From the NCBI GenBank assembly GCA_903830745.1, contig CAIKVF010000074.1:1-7385 (forward strand): DNA of 7,385 nucleotides, written 5' to 3'. The position numbers and the translations under genes were made by a program. This stretch comes from an uncultured Actinomycetes bacterium. Its GTDB lineage: Bacteria; Actinomycetota; Acidimicrobiia; Acidimicrobiales; RAAP-2. Shown one piece after another: positions 1 to 5,176 of the stretch (within the stretch, counting starts at the first letter, position 1; every line of letters starts with the position of its first letter). The notes below the pieces were generated by a model. It had not been told where the DNA came from, did no database searches, and saw only the letters and a program-made list of their open reading frames with translations.

Positions 1-338
1 CCACGGGTAAGAAAGTTTGATGAATTCACAAGTGCGTGACCCAAGTTCCCCATTCCAACAACAACTACGTCATAACCAATGTCATGGCCCAGTGCATCTG
101 CAATACGTTCAATGAGTACTTGCACGTCGTAACCAGCACCTCTAGTTCCAAGAGATCCAAGTCCAGCCAGGTCGCGACGAACTGTTGTTGCAGTTACTCC
201 AGCGAGCTTTCCAATTTGTTCTGAATCAATGTGTTGCAGTCCTCTATTTCGCCATCCTTCAGCAATTCGCTGATAAACGGGGAGACGAGAAATCGTTGGC
301 TCGGAGAGCTTTTTATTTCTAAGTCGAGGCGTAGCCAT
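1..338 (-). CDS. rex: Redox-sensing transcriptional repressor Rex, N-terminal part (runs off the left edge)
   Basis: Rex is a cytoplasmic DNA-binding repressor that reads the NADH/NAD+ ratio: NAD+ favours operator binding and NADH releases it. I translated 112 residues from the ATG at 338 to the window edge. Residues about 13-24 (EPTISRLPVYQRI region) match the Rex N-terminus. Residues 38-61 form the winged-helix DNA-reading part (LAGVTATTVRRDLAGLGSLG), followed by the wing GTRGAGYDV (66-72). A Rossmann nucleotide-binding start, VVVVGMGNLGHAL, has its GxGxxG at 95-100. The rest of the NAD domain and the C-terminal domain-swap helix lie outside the window. It is the last gene of the minus-strand run, 26 bases after proC. 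In Streptomyces rex is followed by hem genes, which cannot be checked here. Family call is secure. Confidence 0.95.
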   Translation of the reverse strand, partial: MATPRLRNKKLSEPTISRLPVYQRIAEGWRNRGLQHIDSEQIGKLAGVTATTVRRDLAGLGSLGTRGAGYDVQVLIERIADALGHDIGYDVVVVGMGNLGHALVNSSNFLTR

Positions 339-364
339 AATTTTTTACGCTACCGCCGAAGCGA

Positions 365-1171
365 TTAGCGACCTAACTGACGACTACGTTCAGCAGCTGC
401 AGAGACTGCTTCCAAGAACGCTGCACGAACGGCGCGACTTTCCAGAATTCGTAGTCCCGCTGCAGTGGTGCCGCCAGGTGACGTGACTTGTGCACGAAGG
501 TCGGCAGGATTTTCACCTGATTGCTTAAGAAGTTCTGCAGATCCAAGGAACGTGTCAATAACCATTTGCTTTGACATCTCGTGAGAAAGACCTTGATGAA
601 CTCCAGCGTCAATAAGTGCTTCAATGACGAGGAACAAGTACGCCGGCATAGGACCAGAGTGGCCAGTCACCGCGTCAAGATTTTTCTCGGTAACACGGAA
701 CACTGAACCAACTGCTCCCATTACTGATTCGGCCCAGTCAAGATCTTCTTTTGTAACGTGAGCGCCACCAGCAATTGCAGTGACACCCTTTCGAACAAGA
801 ACAGGCGTGTTCGGCATTGAGCGAATAACGGCGACTGCTCCAGGCATGACGGCTTCAATTCGAGCGGTAGAAAGTCCCGCAACAACTGAAAGAAGTCGCA
901 TAGTGCCAACAGTTCCGCACACTCGTGCGGCTGCTTCTGCGTGATCTGGCTTCACACAAAGAACTACTCCAGTGTGTGGCCCAACGTGATCTAGTTCCAT
1001 CGATGCGTGTACATCAACACCAGCGAAGCGCTTCTTTAGATCTTCACGACCCGTAGCTGAACTCTCAATAATTGCTAGTTCATTCTTCGCGCAGTACTGC
1101 GCAGCGAGAAGTCCCTCAGCTAGTGCAGAGCCCATGCGTCCGCCGCCAACGATTATTAGTTGATATGCCAT
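365..1171 (-). CDS. proC: Pyrroline-5-carboxylate reductase
   Basis: ProC catalyses the last step of proline synthesis, reducing 1-pyrroline-5-carboxylate to proline with NAD(P)H in the cytoplasm. The 268-residue protein is full length for the family. The Rossmann motif GGGRMGSALAEGL is at 9-21, the VKP element (CVKPDHAEA) at 72-80, the family signature RSMPNTPVLVRKGVTAI at 117-133, and the C-terminal catalytic/dimer region QVTSPGGTTAAGL at 228-240. The conserved loop usually written SGSGPAY reads SGPMPAY here (172-178), an unusual substitution. The ATG at 1171 starts just before the Rossmann strand, as expected. It lies 24 bases after the YbjN-like gene and 26 before rex, so it is probably co-transcribed with both. 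In Mycobacterium proC also lies in the broader mshA neighbourhood. Confidence 0.96.
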   Translation of the reverse strand: MAYQLIIVGGGRMGSALAEGLLAAQYCAKNELAIIESSATGREDLKKRFAGVDVHASMELDHVGPHTGVVLCVKPDHAEAAARVCGTVGTMRLLSVVAGLSTARIEAVMPGAVAVIRSMPNTPVLVRKGVTAIAGGAHVTKEDLDWAESVMGAVGSVFRVTEKNLDAVTGHSGPMPAYLFLVIEALIDAGVHQGLSHEMSKQMVIDTFLGSAELLKQSGENPADLRAQVTSPGGTTAAGLRILESRAVRAAFLEAVSAAAERSRQLGR

Positions 1172-1195
1172 ATATAAAGGCTACAAGGCGCTCGA

Positions 1196-1681
1196 CTAGT
1201 TCTTTTTCCGGCGTCGATAAAGCCCCGGAAAAGCCATTGTCATCACGGTTGGGAAGATTTCATCAACGTAGGTAAGCGTTGCGCCAACGAGTTCGTCAAG
1301 TCTTTCAATTGTTAGCTCTCCTATGGGGATCTGTGTCATCAGGTACACCCCATCTTCTGGGCCAAGTGCAATGTGGACGCCTCGAAGTTCCGCGTTCTTC
1401 ACCAAAACAAATCGGTACACATCTTCTTTGTTCGACTCCGGTGCAGGCATGATTTCGGTTTCCACGTGCACGGTTCGCTGGCGAAGTGTGAGCCATAGAG
1501 CAATGGTGTCTTTTTCTTCACCCTTAAGACGAATCAACCAGCGATAGTGACCTCGAACATCGGGAGTTGATGCATGCTCAACAGAAACGCTTGAACCAGT
1601 ACTACGCCACGCAGTTGCCCACCCGTCAATGGTGCGACCAAGTACTTCTAGTGAATTGCTATCGCCAATTGGTGCTGACAT
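1196..1681 (-). CDS. YbjN-domain protein (type III secretion chaperone-like fold), Rv0487-like
   Basis: A 161-residue soluble protein with alternating strands and helices and no signal peptide or membrane segment. The core (HYRWLIRLKGEEKDTIALWL at 45-64, TVHVETEIMPAP at 70-81, VYRFVLVKNAELRGVHIAL at 88-106, GVYLMTQIPIGEL at 111-123) is typical of the actinobacterial YbjN family, related in fold to type III secretion chaperones. Biochemical function is unknown. The next gene upstream, mshA, ends two bases before this ATG, so translation is probably coupled. The same mshA-YbjN order is found in Mycobacterium (Rv0486-Rv0487), which is the strongest argument for orthology. The C-terminus is basic (YRRRKKN). 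Family call is good; any role in mycothiol metabolism is only inferred from the conserved neighbourhood. Confidence 0.88.
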   Translation of the reverse strand: MSAPIGDSNSLEVLGRTIDGWATAWRSTGSSVSVEHASTPDVRGHYRWLIRLKGEEKDTIALWLTLRQRTVHVETEIMPAPESNKEDVYRFVLVKNAELRGVHIALGPEDGVYLMTQIPIGELTIERLDELVGATLTYVDEIFPTVMTMAFPGLYRRRKKN

Positions 1682-1683
1682 GA

Positions 1684-2901
1684 TTAGCAGCGCAAGAGAC
1701 TTGTACGTGCCAGGTCTTCAGTGAGCGTTGCGAGTGACTGTGCAGCTCCTCGCCACGTATAGTCGCGAGCCAACAACACTGCGTTTGACGACAATCTCAT
1801 AACGTCATCAACGTTGGTTGCCTTCTTCACATAATCTGCCCACACCACAGGGTCGCGTGAATCAATGAGGTATCCATTTTCACCTTGATCCACCAATGTC
1901 TTGAGGCCTCCGACGTTGCTAGCAACAACTGGTGTTCCACACGCAGATGATTCCAAAGCAACGAGACCGAAACTTTCCGCGCGTGATGGAACAAGCGTTA
2001 CGTCTGCTGCTCTCATCCATGACGAGAGCAATTGGTGAGACTGTGGAGCAACGAATAAAACGCTGTCAATGACGCCAGCTTCGCTAACTCGTTCGTGCAG
2101 AGCACTGAGCGCGAGTCTTCCGTCGGGGCCGGATGGGCCTCCAATGATTGCCAGCAAAGCATTTTCCCCACGACTACGCATTTCTATAAGCGTCTCGAGC
2201 GCAAGGTCAACACCCTTGAGCGCTTGGAGTCGACCCACGAAGAGCATGAGTGTTGCATTCTCATCAATGCCGAGCGCTCGACGTGCTTGTGGTTTATAGC
2301 CAGGTGAGAAAAAGGCGTGCTCCACGCCAAGTGGCACGACGTGTACTCGAGCAGGCTCGGCGTTATAGAAACGAACAATTTGATCTGCTTCGACGTCACA
2401 CGAAGCAAGTACTGCATCGGCGCAGGCGAAGATTGATGCTTCTTGTGCAGCTCGCTCTTCTGATTCACCTTCGAAGGTTTCTGCCTTGACGCGCTCAAGC
2501 GTGTGGAACGTCATGATGAGCGGGATATTCATTTCGTGCTTTAAGCGATGTCCACTGAGTCCACTCAACCAGTAATTCGCGTGAATAGCGTCTGGGATTT
2601 CTGTTTCCCGAAAGAAGGACTCAACATTGTCGGTGAATTCATCTACGTACAGTGGGAGCTCGTTGCGGCCGAGAACGCTTGGTGGCCCAGCGCTGATGTT
2701 GTGAACTCGAAATCCCGGTTCAACATTTACGGTGTCAAGAACAAATGGATTGTCACGACGGGTATAGACGTCAACTTCATTGCCAAGTCGAGCAAGCGCG
2801 CTAGAGAGTTCGCGGACATAGACATTCATTCCACCGCCGTCGCCCGTGCCGGGTTGAGCTAGTGGAGAGGTGTGATACGAGATAACGGCTAGGCGTGCCA
2901 T
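1684..2901 (-). CDS. mshA: D-inositol-3-phosphate glycosyltransferase MshA (mycothiol biosynthesis)
   Basis: MshA is a GT4-family, GT-B fold glycosyltransferase. It transfers GlcNAc from UDP-GlcNAc to 1D-myo-inositol 3-phosphate, the first committed step of mycothiol, the actinobacterial low-molecular-weight thiol. The 405-residue protein shows the N-terminal HTSPLAQPGTGDGGGMNVYV (10-29), where the glycine-rich loop contacts the nucleotide sugar. It also shows HANYWLSGL (107-115), TFHTLERVK (131-139), FVGRLQALKGVD (221-232) and the EX7E retaining-GT motif ESFGLVALE (309-317). Length matches the family, and ATG 2901 is preceded by a weak Shine-Dalgarno (TAGGA). It sits between sodX (41-base gap) and the YbjN gene (2-base gap). 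The remaining msh genes are not in the window. Confidence 0.96.
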   Translation of the reverse strand: MARLAVISYHTSPLAQPGTGDGGGMNVYVRELSSALARLGNEVDVYTRRDNPFVLDTVNVEPGFRVHNISAGPPSVLGRNELPLYVDEFTDNVESFFRETEIPDAIHANYWLSGLSGHRLKHEMNIPLIMTFHTLERVKAETFEGESEERAAQEASIFACADAVLASCDVEADQIVRFYNAEPARVHVVPLGVEHAFFSPGYKPQARRALGIDENATLMLFVGRLQALKGVDLALETLIEMRSRGENALLAIIGGPSGPDGRLALSALHERVSEAGVIDSVLFVAPQSHQLLSSWMRAADVTLVPSRAESFGLVALESSACGTPVVASNVGGLKTLVDQGENGYLIDSRDPVVWADYVKKATNVDDVMRLSSNAVLLARDYTWRGAAQSLATLTEDLARTSLLRC

Positions 2902-2919
2902 AGCTAAATCCTACCTGTT

Positions 2920-2936
2920 TGGTCAACAATTGACCA
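2920..2936. repeat. Perfect 7-3-7 inverted repeat between sodX and mshA
   Basis: On the minus strand TGGTCAA-TTG-TTGACCA lies between the sodX stop and the mshA start. Both arms are perfect. It could be a dimeric repressor operator (a GntR-type arrangement is possible) or a short mRNA hairpin controlling mshA relative to sodX. It does not look like a Rex site (TGTGA...TCACA). The distal arm also supplies TTGACC, similar to a -35 box, but no well-placed -10 follows before the start codon. Confidence 0.5.
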
Positions 2937-2942
2937 CGGGAA

Positions 2943-3251
2943 TTATTTGTGGCCAGATCCCGTCACTAGCCAGACAACATCTCGTGTTGGCACTAAGCCA
3001 AACGACCGAGAGTCTGTCGAAAAGTCTGCATTATCGCCACGAAGATCGAGCTGATTTCCAATGATTGCGACACAACGTTTTAAGAGAAATCGCTGATGAT
3101 CTGCTGGGTCGTGGACTACAACAACATCGCCGACACGCACTTTTCTCCATCGGCGAACTGCGGTAAGTCGCTCACCTGGCAGGTATGTAGGCACCATTGA
3201 GGATCCCTCAACGCTGACACGCCGGATAAAGATCTCTAGGAGAGATGCCAT
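2943..3251 (-). CDS. sodX: Nickel-type superoxide dismutase maturation protease (S26 signal-peptidase-like)
   Basis: A small (102-residue) peptidase of the S26/S24 fold. The nucleophile region VEGSSMVPTYLPGERL (14-29) carries the probable catalytic Ser18. The general base is probably Lys58 in FLLKRCVAI (55-63). The S26 box GDNADFSTDSRSFGLVP is at 72-88. There is no clear transmembrane anchor, unlike classical signal peptidase I. That suits a cytoplasmic protease that removes the NiSOD propeptide so the mature N-terminal His can bind nickel. The divergent neighbour is sodN, and sodX/sodN adjacency is the known arrangement, so the specific call is strong. It is also the first gene of the mshA-ybjN-proC-rex run, tying NiSOD maturation to mycothiol and redox genes. 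No strong Shine-Dalgarno precedes ATG 3251. Confidence 0.92.
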   Translation of the reverse strand: MASLLEIFIRRVSVEGSSMVPTYLPGERLTAVRRWRKVRVGDVVVVHDPADHQRFLLKRCVAIIGNQLDLRGDNADFSTDSRSFGLVPTRDVVWLVTGSGHK

Positions 3252-3340
3252 AGCCTGAACGTTACCCGAGAAGGATGACTAACCTGCGGGTAGAGAAATT
3301 GGTCAGAACTCAACTGGCCACTGAAACGAAAGGCGAAGCT
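3252..3340. promoter_or_regulatory. Divergent sodX / sodN promoter region
   Basis: These 89 bases separate the divergent sodX and sodN starts and must hold both promoters. On the minus strand a -10-like TAACGT (3264-3259) ends seven bases before the sodX ATG, which would give a leaderless transcript. On the plus strand TAACCT (3280-3285) is a possible sodN -10. The -35 elements are weak in both directions, so exact promoter positions are tentative. I saw no convincing Fur/Nur-type palindrome. Confidence 0.4.
3329..3333 (+). promoter_or_regulatory. sodN ribosome binding site that decides the start
   Basis: AAAGG lies seven bases before the ATG at 3341. The upstream in-frame ATG at 3275 has AAGG directly abutting it, with no usable spacing. 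The Shine-Dalgarno therefore favours the shorter protein. Confidence 0.65.
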
Positions 3341-3757
3341 ATGACGCTTCTTTCAAAAATTAATGCCATGCTTGATGCCGCAACTACTCCACTTGTAGTG
3401 CACGCTCACTGCGACCTACCTTGCGGTGTCTACGACCCAGCACAAGCAAAAATTGACGCGCAGTCAGTTAAGGCTTGCATGGAAAAGTACGCAGCATCAA
3501 GTGACGCGGACTTTAAGGTTCGATCAGTAATCATCAAAGAAGAGCGCTGTGAAGCTGTGAAGCACCACCTCTGGGTTCTTTGGACTGACTACTTCAAGCC
3601 AGAGCACCTCGCAGCTCACCCAAACCTCCACGACCTTTTCTGGAAGGCCACGAAGTCAGCTGGCGACGCTAAGAAGACACAGGACGTTGCAGTTGCCGAT
3701 CGCCTGCTTGCAGAGATTGACCAGATTGCAGAAATCTTCTGGGCAACCAAGAAGTAA
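3341..3757 (+). CDS. sodN: Nickel superoxide dismutase (NiSOD)
   Basis: NiSOD converts superoxide to oxygen and hydrogen peroxide in the cytoplasm as a hexamer of four-helix bundles, one nickel per subunit. The nickel hook HCDLPCGVYDPAQA begins 23 residues into the protein. The hook His becomes residue 1 after propeptide removal. Its Cys2 and Cys6 ligands and Tyr9 are all present. The body (VKACMEKY, VIIKEERCEAVKHHLWVLWTDYF, IFWATKK at the end) matches the family. I start at 3341, not the in-frame ATG at 3275. This gives a 22-residue propeptide ending in VVHA before HCDL, nearer the short propeptides known in the family, and a mature chain of 116 residues against about 117 usually. SodX, encoded divergently, is the presumed processing protease. 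Confidence 0.96.
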   Translation: MTLLSKINAMLDAATTPLVVHAHCDLPCGVYDPAQAKIDAQSVKACMEKYAASSDADFKVRSVIIKEERCEAVKHHLWVLWTDYFKPEHLAAHPNLHDLFWKATKSAGDAKKTQDVAVADRLLAEIDQIAEIFWATKK

Positions 3758-3777
3758 CTCATTCTTTAATAAAGAAA

Positions 3778-3798
3778 CCCGGTGGCCTAGCCACCGGG
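3778..3798. terminator. Bidirectional intrinsic terminator between sodN and the zinc-finger gene
   Basis: CCCGGTGGC-CTA-GCCACCGGG is a perfect 9-bp GC-rich stem with a 3-base loop, placed 20 bases after the sodN stop. On the plus strand ATTCTTGCTTTT follows it. On the minus strand TTTCTTTATT follows it. It can therefore stop both sodN and the convergent gene at 3821-4015, and is the best-formed terminator in the window. Confidence 0.9.
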
Positions 3799-3820
3799 AT
3801 TCTTGCTTTTGGAAGAGGAA

Positions 3821-4015
3821 TTACATCAATTCAGGGTGTGCTGGGCAATTAGCCAGCAAGGGATTGCCAACTAAATCTGATTCAGCAATTGGCGTATTGC
3901 AGACCTGGCAGGTCCGGTAGGTGCCAACTCGCAACCTTTCAAGGGCGCGGTCGACGTCATTAAGTGTTACTTCAATCGCAGAAACACTCTCATTATTGAA
4001 ATCAGGCATAGTCAA
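3821..4015 (-). CDS. Small DksA/TraR-type zinc-finger protein
   Basis: A 64-residue protein (62 if translation starts at the ATG at 4009). The first half is an amphipathic helix (VTLNDVDRALERLRVGTY, 16-33). The second half is a DksA/TraR-like zinc finger, TCQVCNTPIAESDL with Cys36 and Cys39, then NCPAHPE with Cys57 and His60. The family usually has four cysteines; here the last ligand would be histidine. DksA relatives reach RNA polymerase through the secondary channel using a long coiled coil, which this protein lacks almost entirely, so a transcription role is uncertain. The longer start is a TTG at 4015, six bases after GAAAGAG. The ATG at 4009 is twelve bases away, so the TTG is a real option. 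It converges on sodN and diverges from tRNA-Lys. Confidence 0.8.
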   Translation of the reverse strand: MTMPDFNNESVSAIEVTLNDVDRALERLRVGTYRTCQVCNTPIAESDLVGNPLLANCPAHPELM

Positions 4016-4049
4016 AACTTACTCTTTCGGTGGTGGTCTCGCTAACAAC

Positions 4050-4055
4050 TACGAT
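4050..4055 (+). promoter_or_regulatory. Probable -10 element of tRNA-Lys
   Basis: TACGAT ends ten bases before the first base of the tRNA, placing the transcript start a few bases upstream of the mature 5' end. The -35 candidate around 4026-4031 (TTCGGT) is poor. The region is shared with the divergent small zinc-finger gene. Confidence 0.4.
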
Positions 4056-4065
4056 AGAACGCTCA

Positions 4066-4141
4066 GGGCCGCTAGCTCATCGGGTAGAGCAGAGGACTTT
4101 TAATCCTAAGGTGCCGGGATCGAGACCCGGGCGGCCCACCA
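4066..4141 (+). tRNA. tRNA-Lys(UUU), CCA encoded
   Basis: The acceptor arms GGGCCGC and GCGGCCC pair over seven bases (4066-4072 with 4131-4137), followed by discriminator A and an encoded CCA. The D arm is GCTC...GAGC. The anticodon loop CTTTTAA (4097-4103) carries TTT, reading lysine codons. The T arm is CCGGG-ATCGAGA-CCCGG. Two oddities: the first anticodon-stem pair is G-A (4092/4108), and the T loop starts with A where T54 is usual. Everything else is canonical, so it is read as a functional gene. Confidence 0.96.
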
Positions 4142-4143
4142 AA

Positions 4144-4173
4144 CAAATCTGCAGTGACTTCACTGCAGATTTG
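4144..4173 (+). terminator. Hairpin directly after tRNA-Lys, probable terminator
   Basis: A perfect 13-bp stem CAAATCTGCAGTG / CACTGCAGATTTG with loop ACTT starts two bases after the tRNA CCA end. Only the T's inside the 3' arm are available and no clean U tract follows (CTGGATTC). It would be a U-poor terminator, or a 3'-processing structure of the tRNA precursor. It also insulates the following two-gene module from tRNA transcription. Confidence 0.6.
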
Positions 4174-4188
4174 CTGGATTCATACAAA

Positions 4189-4219
4189 ACGGTTGGATGT
4201 CACTGAACCGTCGTACCAT
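4189..4219 (+). promoter_or_regulatory. Inverted repeat and -10-like box before the two-gene module
   Basis: ACGGTT (4189-4194) and AACCGT (4206-4211) form a perfect 6-bp inverted repeat with an 11-base spacer. TACCAT (4214-4219) follows and ends six bases before the ATG at 4226. With TACCAT as -10, transcription would start at or next to the ATG, giving a leaderless mRNA; no Shine-Dalgarno is visible, which agrees. The repeat overlaps the -35 to -10 stretch (TTGGAT 4193-4198 is a possible -35), where an autorepressor would bind. Confidence 0.42.
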
Positions 4220-4225
4220 TGAGTT

Positions 4226-4621
4226 ATGGCATGGACTGAACCAACAATCAAAGAAACTGCGGAGTCAATTTCTGAGTGCCTAACGAACAACGCCCCTAAT
4301 GATGCAATCAGACTCGCATTCAGAATTCATGAGCGGTACCAACGTTCGTCCATTGAGGCACGAGTGGAGATGATCAAGGAACAGCCTGATGACACTGGCG
4401 ACCCAAGGTTTGATGCACTGATTGCTGGAATAGTGGAGTACTCGTGTGCAATCAACAGGGTTGCAGCCCCTCGCTGGGTGCAAGAAGAAAAGTATTTTCT
4501 TGACACATTTTGGTTCGTTTCTGATCTCGAATCGCTACACGCTGACGCCATAGTTTCAAGCCCAATCTCATGCAAGCGACGTGGGGTTTTCTTAACCCAG
4601 GATGCGCTGACGTACGCCTGA
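4226..4621 (+). CDS. Uncharacterised protein, probable partner (antitoxin-like) of the downstream nucleotidyltransferase
   Basis: 131 residues, soluble, no signal peptide. I cannot assign a characterised family by name. The N-terminal two thirds look mostly helical (ETAESISECLTNN 10-22, DAIRLAFRIHERYQ 26-39, DALIAGIVEYSCAINRV 63-79). The C-terminal part, APRWVQEEKYFLDTFWFV (81-98) then SSPISCKRRGVFLTQDALTY (111-130), resembles a conserved domain that, from memory, precedes DUF6036 nucleotidyltransferase genes in many actinobacteria. Its stop codon overlaps the next gene's ATG by one base. The order (small first gene, then an NTase) is that of a toxin-antitoxin operon, with this as candidate antitoxin. 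I see no clear HTH, so how it would repress its promoter is open. It probably starts leaderless. Confidence 0.72.
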   Translation: MAWTEPTIKETAESISECLTNNAPNDAIRLAFRIHERYQRSSIEARVEMIKEQPDDTGDPRFDALIAGIVEYSCAINRVAAPRWVQEEKYFLDTFWFVSDLESLHADAIVSSPISCKRRGVFLTQDALTYA

Positions 4622-5172
4622 TGACAATGCTTGACCGTGAACAACTGCTGAAAGCACTTGAAGAGCTCGAGAAAGAACTTGCACAGCAAAAAGTTCGAGC
4701 AGAACTTTTTATTGTGGGTGGAGCGGCAATGGCAATTGCCTATAACTCGCGAAGGGCAACTACAGACATAGACGCAATTTTCGTGCCGACAAAAGAAGTA
4801 AGGATCGCGGCAGAACGCGTTGCGGAGAAATTGAACATAAAAGATGACTGGCTAAACGACGGGGTGAAAGGTTTCATCCCAGGCGAAGACCCTGACCGTT
4901 CGAGCGTTTATGAGGGACCTAACTTAAGCGTTTCCGCCGCCTCACCAAAATTTCTTTTAGCAATGAAACTGATGGCATCACGAGCCGACCGTGACCATGA
5001 TGATATTAAATTCCTCTACAAACTTTGTGAATTCACAACGCCAGAAGAAGGTCTAGATCTTTTAGAGAAGTACTACCCTGCTCGTGTCATCATGCCTCGA
5101 GTTCAGTTCATGCTTCAAGAAATGTTTCCAAAAGAACGTTCAAAAGACGATGACCGGGGATACTCTCGATAA
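4621..5172 (+). CDS. DUF6036-like nucleotidyltransferase, candidate toxin
   Basis: 183 residues from the ATG at 4621. The N-terminus is a charged helix (LLKALEELEKELAQQK, 9-24). The polymerase-beta-type NTase signature follows: FIVGGAAMAIAYNSRRATTD with Gly33-Gly34, then the metal-binding pair Asp49 and Asp51 in TDIDAIF. Later come DDWLNDGVKGFIPGEDP (75-91) and SPKFLLAMKLMASRADRDHD (108-127), a helix with Lys116 and the DRDHDDI acidic cluster, like the K/D helix of AbiEii/MenT-type NTases. Such enzymes can add nucleotides to tRNA or proteins; the substrate here is unknown. In-frame ATG 4570 lies inside the upstream gene; ATG 4621 overlaps its TGA by one base, typical of coupling. The gene ends four bases before the convergent MFS gene. 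Confidence 0.85.
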   Translation: MTMLDREQLLKALEELEKELAQQKVRAELFIVGGAAMAIAYNSRRATTDIDAIFVPTKEVRIAAERVAEKLNIKDDWLNDGVKGFIPGEDPDRSSVYEGPNLSVSAASPKFLLAMKLMASRADRDHDDIKFLYKLCEFTTPEEGLDLLEKYYPARVIMPRVQFMLQEMFPKERSKDDDRGYSR

Positions 5173-5176
5173 ACGA

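Noticed and set aside
36..224. Plus-strand open frame of 62 codons
   Set aside because: It lies entirely antisense to rex, has a low-complexity Ser-rich translation and no family resemblance.
339..364. Rex operator (TGTGA...TCACA) near rex or elsewhere
   Set aside because: No convincing match was seen in the intergenic gaps of the window.
2548..2862. Plus-strand open frame of 104 codons inside mshA
   Set aside because: It is antisense to the highly conserved N-terminal half of MshA and has no recognisable domain.
4570..4620. Longer N-terminus for the NTase from ATG 4570
   Set aside because: It would overlap the upstream gene by 52 bases and adds residues unlike the family. The ATG at 4621 gives the standard one-base overlap.
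4327..4689. Minus-strand open frame of 120 codons
   Set aside because: It is antisense to the unnamed module gene and the NTase start. The plus-strand frames carry the coherent motifs and the coupled stop/start.
4117..5176. Attachment-site duplication of the tRNA-Lys 3' end flanking the NTase module
   Set aside because: I looked for a repeat of the tRNA 3' end downstream and found none in the window; no integrase gene is present.
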